Of a stretch of DNA of 45,507 bases, positions 35,436 through 44,593 are shown piece by piece. The DNA is from Gammaproteobacteria bacterium (GTDB taxonomy: Bacteria > Pseudomonadota > Gammaproteobacteria > GCA-001735895): the NCBI GenBank assembly GCA_014382695.1, contig JACNJF010000099.1:1-45507 (forward strand). Direction: 5' to 3'. The notes under the pieces are model-generated. The model ran no database searches. It was given only the letters and a program-made list of their open reading frames with translations, and was not told where the DNA came from. Each line of letters opens with the position of its first letter. Positions within the stretch are counted from its first letter, which is position 1. A program made the position numbers and the translations under genes.

Positions 35436-36077
35436 TTATTGTTGAGCCAGTGCATCGTAGCCCTGATTACGAATCAGGTCTTTAAAGTAGGCTCGGTAGT
35501 AGGCAATAGCGCTATTGCCGTTGGTGCCGACATCATAAATCTTCCAGCCCTGAGGACCCTGCATAAAACGGAAATCGATACGGATCGGATAATTGGTGGA
35601 TGGGATCACGCGCGCAGTTACCACGACTTCATCATAGCCCTGACGACGTGGTGCTAAGAATTCAACCCGTGGTTGGGCATCACCGTAGGCGCTTACAATG
35701 CGTGCAAATGCGGTAAAGAACAGTTTTTTCAGATTTGACTGAAAAATGTACTGTTGTGCCGAATTCATGCGTTGATAATGATAGCCGGCAGACCAGCGCG
35801 CCATCTGTTCAAAATCAAAAAAAGGTGAAATCTGACTGTCGAGGAAAGCGATGATCGTGTCCTGATTAGGAACCTCACCGGATTTCATATAGTTCTGCAA
35901 TACATTGATGCCGAGTTCGAGTAGCTGGGCTGGTGATTGCTGGCTGTAGTTTGGATACTGCTGATAAGACTGGTTATAAGGCTGGGCATAGCCGCCATAT
36001 CCTGGAGCCTGCGCAGAGGCATTAAAGCTGATAAGAGCCATGGACAATGTGAGAAGCATAGAGCTGAGACGTTTCAT
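35436..36077 (-). CDS. MlaC/Ttg2D-like periplasmic lipid-binding protein
   Basis: Member of the MlaC/Ttg2D (PF05494) family, whose E. coli member carries phospholipids between outer- and inner-membrane Mla complexes. A signal peptide ending NASA is followed by a Tyr/Gln/Pro-rich low-complexity stretch (about residues 23-50) not found in E. coli MlaC, then the family domain with AFLDSQISPFFDFEQMARWSAGYHYQRM and a C-terminal WKIYDVGTNGNSAIAYYRAYFKDLI. Length 213 aa is normal. No mlaA, mlaD, mlaE or mlaF is near; instead it heads an operon with an ExbB/MotA-like and a MotB/ExbD-like gene. Function in lipid transfer is known for the family and inferred here. Confidence 0.85.
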   Translation of the reverse strand: MKRLSSMLLTLSMALISFNASAQAPGYGGYAQPYNQSYQQYPNYSQQSPAQLLELGINVLQNYMKSGEVPNQDTIIAFLDSQISPFFDFEQMARWSAGYHYQRMNSAQQYIFQSNLKKLFFTAFARIVSAYGDAQPRVEFLAPRRQGYDEVVVTARVIPSTNYPIRIDFRFMQGPQGWKIYDVGTNGNSAIAYYRAYFKDLIRNQGYDALAQQ

Positions 36078-36168
36078 GATATTCTCTTTAATTTAGCTGT
36101 TGATGCGTGTTTGATAATGACGAGCAGAAGCTACGTATCATACAAACAGGAAAGTTTAACTACATGTT

Positions 36169-36255
36169 TGGTACCGGGGGGGGGACTCGAACCCCCAAGG
36201 TGTTACCACCAGCGGATTTTGAATCCGCCGCGTCTACCAGTTCCGCCACCCCGGC
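36169..36255 (-). tRNA. tRNA-Leu (anticodon CAA)
   Basis: On the minus strand the acceptor GCCGGGG pairs with CCCCGGT (one G-T pair), the anticodon arm is GCGGA-TTCAAAA-TCCGC giving anticodon CAA (reads TTG), the long variable arm expected of class II tRNA follows, and the T arm has GGTTCGAGTCC. The 3' CCA is encoded. Adjacent acceptor and T-stem bases make a run of nine C. Lies between the MlaC-like operon and queA. Confidence 0.95.
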
Positions 36256-36418
36256 AATATGGCAGGGGATTCTAATTCATTATCCTTTCAAGTGGTAGTT
36301 CTAAACTTAGAAATTTTTGTCGATAATGCATGGCGGTAGAGCTCTGGAAATACTGAACTGTTTGCCCCTGATCCGTGATTACCAGTATCATTGCGCCCCC
36401 GTACTTTTTGTCACCACT

Positions 36419-37462
36419 ATGAAAGCTGCTGATTTTGATTATCTGTTACCCGAGCATCTGATCGCGCAGCAGCCGTTGACGCAACGTAAATCGTCCAGAT
36501 TACTGTTGCTCGATGCTCAGACGCAAACCCTGACGGATGAAACTTTCAGCCATTTTCCCCGCCTGTTACAGCCGGGTGATCTGCTGGTATTCAATGATAC
36601 GCGCGTCTTTCCTGCGCGTTTATTCGGGCACAAACAAAGTGGCGGCAAGATTGAAGTACTGGTGGAACGAATACTCGATGATTCGCGCATTCTGGCCCAT
36701 ATACGATCGAGTAAATCACCGCGTGCCGAGAGCTGGCTGCAACTGGAGCAGGCAATCGACTGTCAGGTGCTGGGCCGGCAGGGTGAGTTATTTATACTCC
36801 AGCAGCAAACCGGGCAGAGCTGGTTAAGTCTGTTGCAGCAGTTCGGCCATATCCCGCTGCCACCCTATATTCAACGTGCCGATGAAGACAATGATCGGGA
36901 GCGTTACCAGACCGTGTATGCGCGTAAACCAGGGGCTGTCGCAGCGCCAACTGCGGGGCTACATTTTGATCAGGCGATGCTCGATTCCATCCAGCAGCAG
37001 GGCATAGAAATGGCATTCGTGACCCTGCATGTCGGTGCCGGAACCTTCCAGCCAGTTAGAGTGGACGATGTTGCTGAACATATCATGCATGCGGAATATG
37101 TGGAGGTGTCCGCTTCGGTCTGTGCACAGATTGAACAGACCCGGTTGCGTGGTGGACGTGTGATTGCGATTGGCACCACGGTCGTACGCAGCCTGGAAAG
37201 TGCCGCGCGCGATGGCAAACTGAAGCCGCTGTCAGCCGACACCCGCCTGTTCATTACACCCGGCTTCAGGTTTAACGTAGTGGATGCGATGCTAACCAAT
37301 TTTCATCTGCCCCGCTCGACACTGTTGATGCTGGTGAGTGCGTTTGCAGGACAGGACTTTATGCTGCGGGCCTACCGCCATGCGGTGCAGCAACAGTATC
37401 GTTTCTTCAGTTATGGCGATGCGATGTTTATCGGTAAAGGAAACTGCGATATCGAAACTTGA
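36419..37462 (+). CDS. queA: tRNA ribosyltransferase-isomerase QueA
   Basis: Transfers the ribosyl group of SAM to preQ1-modified tRNA to give epoxyqueuosine in the queuosine pathway. Family motifs: [15 protein letters not shown] at the start, [41 protein letters not shown] and [19 protein letters not shown]. The track opens at a TTG at 36317; the ATG at 36419 starts the conserved [15 protein letters not shown] and gives 347 aa, the normal size. It precedes tgt, its pathway neighbour, but the two are separated by 122 bases holding a repeat element. Confidence 0.96.
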   Translation: MKAADFDYLLPEHLIAQQPLTQRKSSRLLLLDAQTQTLTDETFSHFPRLLQPGDLLVFNDTRVFPARLFGHKQSGGKIEVLVERILDDSRILAHIRSSKSPRAESWLQLEQAIDCQVLGRQGELFILQQQTGQSWLSLLQQFGHIPLPPYIQRADEDNDRERYQTVYARKPGAVAAPTAGLHFDQAMLDSIQQQGIEMAFVTLHVGAGTFQPVRVDDVAEHIMHAEYVEVSASVCAQIEQTRLRGGRVIAIGTTVVRSLESAARDGKLKPLSADTRLFITPGFRFNVVDAMLTNFHLPRSTLLMLVSAFAGQDFMLRAYRHAVQQQYRFFSYGDAMFIGKGNCDIET

Positions 37463-37473
37463 TAAAAGCCTGT

Positions 37474-37534
37474 CACGAAGATCTTGATGAGCACGAAGTC
37501 CACGAAGACGTAACGATCTTCGTGTACTTCGTGG
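37474..37534. repeat. CACGAAG palindromic repeat element
   Basis: Five copies of the 7-mer CACGAAG lie in 61 bases: three forward (37474, 37492, 37501) and two inverted (37518, 37527). CACGAAGATC at 37474 is perfectly complementary to GATCTTCGTG at 37515, and CCACGAAG at 37500 to CTTCGTGG at 37527, so the element can fold as nested or alternative hairpins. It interrupts the queA-tgt pair and looks like a small intergenic repeat of the REP/MITE kind. Confidence 0.75.
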
Positions 37535-37575
37535 TTTAACATTCACCAGTTCCAGACCAACCCAATAAAAGATGA

Positions 37576-38682
<1,107 letters not shown>

Positions 38683-38794
38683 AGCCCTGATAATTAGTCG
38701 TGGAGGCGCCGAATACCCTTCAACTAAGCGGGACACTGTGCCATAATACGCGCCGTTTTAATCCCATCCAGACCATTTTGATTAAGGAAATTTT

Positions 38795-39124
38795 ATGAGC
38801 TTTTTTATTAGTGATGCGATCGCACAGGCAGCACCTGCAACACAGAGCGACCCTCTGATGTCTTTTCTGCCATTAGTCATTCTTTTCGTTGTTTTCTATT
38901 TTCTATTGATTCGCCCTCAGCAAAAGAAAGCCAAAGAGCATAAGACGATGGTTCAAAACCTGTCCAAGGGCGATGAGATCGTGACCCAGGGCGGAATTCT
39001 CGGCAAGGTAACCGATGTATCGGAAAATATTCTGACCTGCAAAATTGCTGATAATGTTGAAGTTAAAGTCCAAAGCCATGCAGTCGCTACGGTTTTGCCT
39101 AAAGGAACTATCAAGAATCTGTAG
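38795..39124 (+). CDS. yajC: Sec translocon accessory subunit YajC
   Basis: Small inner-membrane protein found with SecDF in the Sec holotranslocon. One transmembrane helix (about 22-41, FLPLVILFVVFYFLLIRPQ) is followed by the conserved cytoplasmic QQKKAKEHKTMVQNLSKGDEIVTQGGILGKV. Length 109 aa is standard. AAGGAAA precedes the ATG. Six bases separate it from secD. Confidence 0.96.
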   Translation: MSFFISDAIAQAAPATQSDPLMSFLPLVILFVVFYFLLIRPQQKKAKEHKTMVQNLSKGDEIVTQGGILGKVTDVSENILTCKIADNVEVKVQSHAVATVLPKGTIKNL

Positions 39125-39130
39125 ACTGTC

Positions 39131-40999
39131 ATGCTTAATCATTATCCTGCCTGGAAATACCTGCTACTGATCATCATTGTTGGTCTGGGGCTGATCTATG
39201 CTGCTCCGAACCTGTATGGTGAAAACCCAGCGGTTCAAATCTCACATCGTGTCAACATTATTAATCAGGACGAGATTGATAAAGTTACGACGGTTCTAAA
39301 AAACCTGAATATCGATTATCGCTCGATTGAAATGGGTGACGGCTTTATTCTGGTTCGCTTTGCCAACGAAGATCAGCAGCTGAAAGCCGCTTCTGATATC
39401 AAGGAAGTGCTGCAGGATAAGGACAGTCGCTATAGCGTAGCGCTCAATCTGGCACCTGCGACACCGGACTGGTTAAGGTCTCTGAATGCGCTGCCAATGT
39501 ATCTCGGACTCGATTTACGCGGCGGTGTGCACTTCCTGATGGAAGTCGATATGGAGTCTGCGATCAGTAAAGCACTCGAGCGTGCTTCCACCGAGATCCG
39601 AACCTTCCTGCGAGAAGAAAAGATCCGTTACAGCTCGGTGCAAGCTGAAAAAGGCGGGCTTGAGATTGGTTTTGCAACCCTGGCCGAAAGGGATCAAACC
39701 CTGCTTCGACTGGAAGAAGAGTTTCGTGACTTTGTGCTGACCACGACCGAAGATGAGCGCAACTTTTATATCCAGTTAAATTACAGCGAAACCTCGCTGA
39801 AAGCCGAGAAGAATGCCGCGCTAACTCAGAATATTTCCACCCTGAAAAATCGTGTGAATGAATTGGGTGTTGCAGAGCCGGTCATTCAGCAACAGGGGGA
39901 TGACCGCGTGGTGGTTCAGTTACCGGGTGTACAGGATACGGTAAGGGCCAAGGAAATACTCGGTGCTACCGCGACTCTGGAGTTCCGTCTGGTACAGGGT
40001 TCCCTGTCTGAATGGGCTGAAGCGGATAGATCGGGCAAGGTACCGGTTACCGCAAAACTCTATAAGCAAACCGATGGCTCGCCGGTCATGTTGAGCCGAC
40101 GTATCATTGTGACCGGTGACCAGATTGTCGGTGCGGCTTCAGGCATCGATAGTCAGTCCGGTACGCCGGATGTCACCATTACCCTGAACAGTAAAGGTGC
40201 TGATCGCATGAGCAAGGTCACGCGCGATAATATCGGCAAGCCGATGGGCGTTGTCTTCATCGAAGATAAATACGAGTTTCGTGATGTGGATGGTACTCAG
40301 CAGCGGATTAAAAAGACCGAGCAGCGCGTAATTAATGTGGCCACCATCCGTGACCAGCTAAGCAAGCGTTTTCACATCACCGGTCTGGATAGTACCCGTG
40401 AAGCACGTGATCTGGCGCTGTTGCTACGTGCCGGTGCGCTGCGTGCGCCGATGCTGATTATCGAAGAACGTACCATTGGCCCGAGTCTGGGACAGGAAAA
40501 TATCAACAAAGGAATGATATCGGTCGTGGCAGGTTTTGTCGCAGTTCTAGTGTTTATGGCGGTTTACTACAAGGTGTTTGGGCTGATTGCGAACGTGGCA
40601 TTGACATTCAATCTAGTGTTGCTGGTGGCGGTACTGTCGATGTTACAGGCCACTCTGACCCTGCCGGGTATCGCGGGTATCGTATTAACCGTTGGTATGG
40701 CGGTGGATGCCAACGTGCTGATCTTTGAGCGTATCCGTGAAGAGTTGCGCGCGGGGAATTCTCCGCAGGCTTCGATCTTTTCCGGCTATCAGAAAGCCTT
40801 CAGTACCATAGCAGATGCGAATATCACGACCCTGATCGTCGCGGTGATTCTGTTTGGTTTTGGCACCGGGCCGATCCAGGGTTTTGCAGTCACACTTTCT
40901 ATCGGTATTCTGACTTCCATGTTTACCGCCATCATGGGGACACGCGCCATCGTGAACTTTATCTATGGCCGTAAAAACATCAGAAAGCTTTCGATCTGA
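39131..40999 (+). CDS. secD: protein translocase subunit SecD
   Basis: Inner-membrane RND-type component that uses proton-motive force to aid late steps of Sec export. TM1 near the N-terminus is followed by the large periplasmic P1 region, with the YLGLDLRGGVHFLMEVD signature at about residue 120, then five C-terminal helices with TIGPSLGQENINKG, GMAVDANVLIFERIREE and GFGTGPIQGFAVTL. The Asp in AVDANVLIFERI is the conserved proton-path residue. Length 622 aa is normal. Co-transcribed with yajC and secF. Confidence 0.97.
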   Translation: MLNHYPAWKYLLLIIIVGLGLIYAAPNLYGENPAVQISHRVNIINQDEIDKVTTVLKNLNIDYRSIEMGDGFILVRFANEDQQLKAASDIKEVLQDKDSRYSVALNLAPATPDWLRSLNALPMYLGLDLRGGVHFLMEVDMESAISKALERASTEIRTFLREEKIRYSSVQAEKGGLEIGFATLAERDQTLLRLEEEFRDFVLTTTEDERNFYIQLNYSETSLKAEKNAALTQNISTLKNRVNELGVAEPVIQQQGDDRVVVQLPGVQDTVRAKEILGATATLEFRLVQGSLSEWAEADRSGKVPVTAKLYKQTDGSPVMLSRRIIVTGDQIVGAASGIDSQSGTPDVTITLNSKGADRMSKVTRDNIGKPMGVVFIEDKYEFRDVDGTQQRIKKTEQRVINVATIRDQLSKRFHITGLDSTREARDLALLLRAGALRAPMLIIEERTIGPSLGQENINKGMISVVAGFVAVLVFMAVYYKVFGLIANVALTFNLVLLVAVLSMLQATLTLPGIAGIVLTVGMAVDANVLIFERIREELRAGNSPQASIFSGYQKAFSTIADANITTLIVAVILFGFGTGPIQGFAVTLSIGILTSMFTAIMGTRAIVNFIYGRKNIRKLSI

Positions 41000-41026
41000 T
41001 CAGACTTATTCTTCAGGAAAAATATT

Positions 41027-41980
41027 ATGGTATTTAAACAGATCGATTTTATGGGGCTGCGCAAGGTGGCTATATCCATATCACTGGCTCTGATGCTTGT
41101 TTCTATCGTCAGCCTTTTCATCAATAAACTGAATGTCGGAATCGACTTTACCGGCGGAAGTGTGATCGAAGTAGGTTATGAACATTCGGTTGATCTTCAG
41201 CCAATTCGCCAGGTGCTGAGTGACGCCGGTTTTGGTGATGCTATCGTGCAGCATTTCGGTAGCGCCAAAGAGGTTCTGATTCGACTGGTTCCGACCGATG
41301 GGCAAAACAAGGCTGAGCTTAGCTCACTGATCATTCCGCTGCTGTCTAAGCTGAGTGACAATAAAATGCAGGTGCGCCGGGTTGATTTTGTCGGTCCTCA
41401 GGTGGGTGAAGAACTACGCGAAGATGGTGGACTGGCGGTGCTGTATGCACTGATTGCGATACTGATCTATGTATCACTGCGCTTTGAGTACCGCTTTTCG
41501 CTGGGTGCTGTGGCAGCCCTGATTCATGACGTGATCATTACCCTCGGGGTATTTTCCATACTCCAGCTGGATTTCGATCTGAGTGTACTGGCCGCAGTGC
41601 TGGCGGTTATCGGTTACTCCCTGAATGATACCATCGTAGTATTCGATCGTATTCGCGAAAACTTTAAGTCGATCCGCAAAAAAGAACCGGTTGATATTAT
41701 CAATATTTCGATTAATCAGACCATTTCACGAACCTTGATGACTTCTTTAACCACCTTACTGGTGCTGTTTTCGCTGTATTTTCTGGGTGGTGAAGTGATT
41801 GAGTCGTTCGCACTGGCGCTGATTATCGGTATTGTGGTGGGAACTTACTCTTCTATCTATGTAGCCAGTGCCAGTGCGCTGATGCTGGGTGTAACCCGCT
41901 CCGACCTGCTGGTACATGTTAAAGAGGAAGGGGAGGTGGAAGGAGAGACTGAAGGCTTAACGGATGATCGTCGTCCCTGA
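41027..41980 (+). CDS. secF: protein translocase subunit SecF
   Basis: Partner of SecD. Starts with TM1 and the NVGIDFTGGSVIEVGYE signature, then a short periplasmic domain and five helices with VDFVGPQVGEEL, GYSLNDTIVVFDRIREN and the SRTLMTSLTTLLVLFSLYFLGGEVIESFALALIIGIVVGTYSSIYVAS signature region (quoted in part for identification). The acidic C-terminal tail (KEEGEVEGETEG) extends slightly beyond E. coli SecF. Length 317 aa is usual. It ends the tgt-yajC-secDF run and is followed by a terminator. Confidence 0.96.
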   Translation: MVFKQIDFMGLRKVAISISLALMLVSIVSLFINKLNVGIDFTGGSVIEVGYEHSVDLQPIRQVLSDAGFGDAIVQHFGSAKEVLIRLVPTDGQNKAELSSLIIPLLSKLSDNKMQVRRVDFVGPQVGEELREDGGLAVLYALIAILIYVSLRFEYRFSLGAVAALIHDVIITLGVFSILQLDFDLSVLAAVLAVIGYSLNDTIVVFDRIRENFKSIRKKEPVDIINISINQTISRTLMTSLTTLLVLFSLYFLGGEVIESFALALIIGIVVGTYSSIYVASASALMLGVTRSDLLVHVKEEGEVEGETEGLTDDRRP

Positions 41981-42021
41981 GTTGATTTCTTGCTGATACC
42001 AATATCAGCAGACTCTACTGC

Positions 42022-42054
42022 AAAAAATGCCGGCTTGAATGCCGGCATTTTTTT
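42022..42054. terminator. bidirectional rho-independent terminator
   Basis: ATGCCGGC and GCCGGCAT form an 8-bp stem, extended by A-T pairs, with a 6-base loop, an A-run on the left and a run of seven T on the right. It separates convergent secF and the rhodanese gene. On its minus strand the core reads GCCGGCATTCAAGCCGGC, one base different from the core at 24628. Confidence 0.9.
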
Positions 42055-42096
42055 GAATACAGGGAACCAAGACCAGGGGTAACCAGGCCTGGTAGA

Positions 42097-42879
42097 TTAT
42101 TTCTGCAAAACTTTAAAGAAGCCTTTGGCGCCACCATCCATAAAATAGTAATTCGAGATTTCCTTATCCTCCAGGTAATACTGCAGCCAGGTCACCTGTT
42201 TACCGGCTTCATCGTAAACCAGCAGGGCTTTGTCCTGTTTCTTCACTGTGCTCAGAAACTGATTGAGTTTAGTCTTTTCATCCATGTGGATGTTTTCCTG
42301 GCGATACGGGAACAGCTCGAATAAGCCGCGTTGAGCGGGTTCACGAATGTCCAGTATCAGGGTTTTATCCTCGATTTTGGCAGTAAAGTTAGCCGGAGAG
42401 AGCAGGCGTTTCTGAAAGTCTTCCTTACTGATCAGACGTTTCCGGTCAACCGGTGTTTTACCAACCAGCGTGGCTTTTTCAGGGTGCGCCTTTGCCCAGT
42501 CAAATATACCGGCATCATAGGCATACACGTTTGAACTGTTTGCTTTGCGAATTTTGTTCGCTGCCTTATACGATTTATAGCAACTGTGTCCATTACAGTA
42601 AAAAACGATGGGCTTATTTTCGCCCAGTAAGGGCTCCATATCGCTGACAAATTTCTTGCTGTTGAGCGGGATGTTGAGCGCCTTATTGATATGCAGGGTA
42701 TCAAATTCAAACGCCGATCGGACATCGACAATAATGACCTCATCAAACTGGCTGTTTAACTGTTCCGTATCCATTACCTGAACTTTTGGATAGGTGGCCC
42801 GTCCGGGGAACTCATTGTCAGCCTGAACCAGGCTGATGAAAAATAAGCCGATCAGGCCAAACACCCTAAGTAAATTCAT
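42097..42879 (-). CDS. periplasmic tandem rhodanese-domain protein
   Basis: Secreted protein (signal peptide ending SLVQA) with two rhodanese-like domains. The first (about 33-135) has the CDC25/rhodanese signatures VIIVDVRSAFEFD and an active-site loop FYCNGHSC with Cys95 as the likely sulfur-accepting residue. The second (about 150-258) keeps TLILDIREPAQRG but has VYDEAGKQ where the catalytic cysteine loop should be, so it is probably inactive. Rhodaneses move sulfane sulfur; the periplasmic place and single active site suggest sulfur carrier or redox sensing roles, but no partner gene adjoins it. It stands alone, divergent from flgG. Confidence 0.85.
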   Translation of the reverse strand: MNLLRVFGLIGLFFISLVQADNEFPGRATYPKVQVMDTEQLNSQFDEVIIVDVRSAFEFDTLHINKALNIPLNSKKFVSDMEPLLGENKPIVFYCNGHSCYKSYKAANKIRKANSSNVYAYDAGIFDWAKAHPEKATLVGKTPVDRKRLISKEDFQKRLLSPANFTAKIEDKTLILDIREPAQRGLFELFPYRQENIHMDEKTKLNQFLSTVKKQDKALLVYDEAGKQVTWLQYYLEDKEISNYYFMDGGAKGFFKVLQK

Positions 42880-43048
42880 TTCTGTATGCTCCAGTTGGTC
42901 AATAAGATTTTTTATTTTTATAGCGTTCTAGTGTAGGTCATTTTATTGAGAGGTCAATTAGTTAGCTATGGGAGTTAAAGTTGTCCGCCGCTTTGCTAAG
43001 CACTTCGCTAGAGAGTCTGTGTCGGATTCTGCCCTGCAAAATAGAGAT

Positions 43049-43064
43049 TGGCACAGTCTCTGCA
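43049..43064 (+). promoter_or_regulatory. sigma-54 promoter of flgGHI
   Basis: TGGCACAGTCTCTGCA matches the sigma-54 (RpoN) consensus TGGCAC-R-N4-Y-TGCA, with the -24 GG and -12 GC exactly 12 bases apart. Predicted transcription start is near 43075, leaving a short leader with AGGAG before the flgG ATG at 43101. Sigma-54 control with a FleR/FlrC-type activator is the norm for polar flagella. Confidence 0.82.
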
Positions 43065-43100
43065 TGACTCAGTGCATATTCCATTCACAGGAGATCCATC

Positions 43101-43886
43101 ATGAATCAGGCACTCTGGGTAGCAAAAACAGGTCTGGACGCACAGCAGACACGTTTATCGGTCATTTCAAATAATCTGGCGAACGTCAGTACCAGTGGTT
43201 ATAAGCAGTCCAGGGCCGTTTTTGAAGACCTGCTGTATCAGAATGTGCGTCAGGTGGGAGGCCAGACTTCACAGGATACACGCCTGCCCTCTGGCCTGAT
43301 GCTGGGCACCGGAACGCGGGTGGTGGCGACCGAAAAGATTCATACCCAGGGAACGATCCTCAACACCGAAAACTCTCTGGATGTGGCGATCGATGGGAAA
43401 GGTTTTTTCCCGATTTTATTGCCGGATGGCACCGAAGCCTATACCCGTGATGGCAGTTTCAAGATCTCTGATCAGGGGCAACTGGTGACCGCTTCCGGCT
43501 ATACCTTGCAGCCTGGTATCACCATCGGTGCCGATGTGCAGTCGATTACGATCGGGCTGGATGGAGTGGTTTCTGTGGCTTTACCGAACCAGGCGGCCCC
43601 TTCCGTGATCGGCAATATCCAGATCAGTAATTTTATCAATCCAACCGGCCTGCAGCCAATCGGTGAAAATCTGTTTCTGGAATCCGCTGCCAGTGGCACT
43701 GCGCAGGCAGGTACACCCGGTTTAACCGGTCTCGGACGATTACGTCAGGGAGGGCTGGAGGGTTCAAATGTAAATATCGTCGAAGAAATGGTCGGTATGA
43801 TTGAAACCCAGCGTGCCTATGAAATGAATTCCAAATTGATTTCAACCGCTGACGGCATGATGCAATACCTGAATAACAACCTGTAG
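43101..43886 (+). CDS. flgG: flagellar distal rod protein FlgG
   Basis: Distal rod subunit of the flagellum, exported by the flagellar type III system (no Sec signal). The N-terminal rod signature [32 protein letters not shown] and the C-terminal [35 protein letters not shown] are complete, with the FlgG-specific [16 protein letters not shown] segment. Length 261 aa against 260 in E. coli. AGGAG lies seven bases upstream of the ATG. Unlike the common flgF-flgG order, no flgF precedes it: the next gene upstream is an oppositely transcribed rhodanese protein, and flgG is first behind a sigma-54 promoter. Confidence 0.97.
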   Translation: MNQALWVAKTGLDAQQTRLSVISNNLANVSTSGYKQSRAVFEDLLYQNVRQVGGQTSQDTRLPSGLMLGTGTRVVATEKIHTQGTILNTENSLDVAIDGKGFFPILLPDGTEAYTRDGSFKISDQGQLVTASGYTLQPGITIGADVQSITIGLDGVVSVALPNQAAPSVIGNIQISNFINPTGLQPIGENLFLESAASGTAQAGTPGLTGLGRLRQGGLEGSNVNIVEEMVGMIETQRAYEMNSKLISTADGMMQYLNNNL

Positions 43887-43894
43887 GTGATGTG

Positions 43895-44584
43895 ATGAAC
43901 CCAGGCATAAACAAAACATTGCTGCTGCTGGTTTCTGTGCTGCTATTGCAGGCCTGTGCCAGTACCCGCATTGAAGTACAGCCGGATCCGATGTATGCAC
44001 CGGTCGATCTGAAAGAAAGTCGTTTTCAGCCCGTCAATAATGGTTCGATCTTTCAACAGGGACGTTCGGTTCGCCTGTTTGAAGACAGCAAGGCATTCCG
44101 GGTCGGTGATCTGCTCAGTATTGCACTGGCAGAATCCACTAATGCAACTAAATCGGCTGCCACCACGACTTCCAAGGATGATGCCGCCAGCGTTGGGGCC
44201 GGCACCGTGTTTGGCATTACCCCGACCTACAAGGGGCAATCGATTCTGAATAACTCGATCTCATCCGAGCGTGCTTTTAACGGCAGTGGTGATTCTGCGC
44301 AGAGCAACAGCCTGCGCGGCGAGATTACGGTGATGGTGTCCGACATACTGCCGAACGGTAATCTGGTGGTGCGTGGTGAAAAGATTATCGGACTCAATCA
44401 GGGCTCCGAGTTTATTCGCATTACCGGCATCGTACGCCCACAGGATGTCAGTTCGAACAATGAAGTAGAGTCTGCCAAGCTGGCCAATGCGCGTATCTAT
44501 TACGGCGGCGGCGGTGTGGTCGCAGAGGCCAATACCAAGGGCTGGTTGAGTCGCTTTTTCAGTAGCCCGATTTTTCCTTTTTAG
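43895..44584 (+). CDS. flgH: flagellar L-ring lipoprotein FlgH
   Basis: Outer-membrane L-ring protein. A lipoprotein signal with lipobox LLQAC is followed by YAPVDL, the VGDLLSIALAESTNATKSAATTTSKDD segment and the C-terminal VRGEKIIGLNQGSEFIRITGIVRPQDV region typical of FlgH. The track starts at a GTG (43892), but AGGTG upstream spaces better with the ATG at 43895, giving 229 aa, close to the E. coli 232. It follows flgG by eight bases and precedes flgI by nine. Confidence 0.97.
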   Translation: MNPGINKTLLLLVSVLLLQACASTRIEVQPDPMYAPVDLKESRFQPVNNGSIFQQGRSVRLFEDSKAFRVGDLLSIALAESTNATKSAATTTSKDDAASVGAGTVFGITPTYKGQSILNNSISSERAFNGSGDSAQSNSLRGEITVMVSDILPNGNLVVRGEKIIGLNQGSEFIRITGIVRPQDVSSNNEVESAKLANARIYYGGGGVVAEANTKGWLSRFFSSPIFPF

Positions 44585-44593
44585 GAGTTGATG

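Noticed and set aside
36172-36185. Nine-base G run as a phase-variation tract
   Set aside because: It is formed by the acceptor and T-stem of tRNA-Leu and lies in no reading frame that matters.
42968-43174. 68-aa plus-strand ORF upstream of flgG
   Set aside because: It runs through the sigma-54 promoter and out of frame into flgG; no ribosome-binding site and no recognisable protein.
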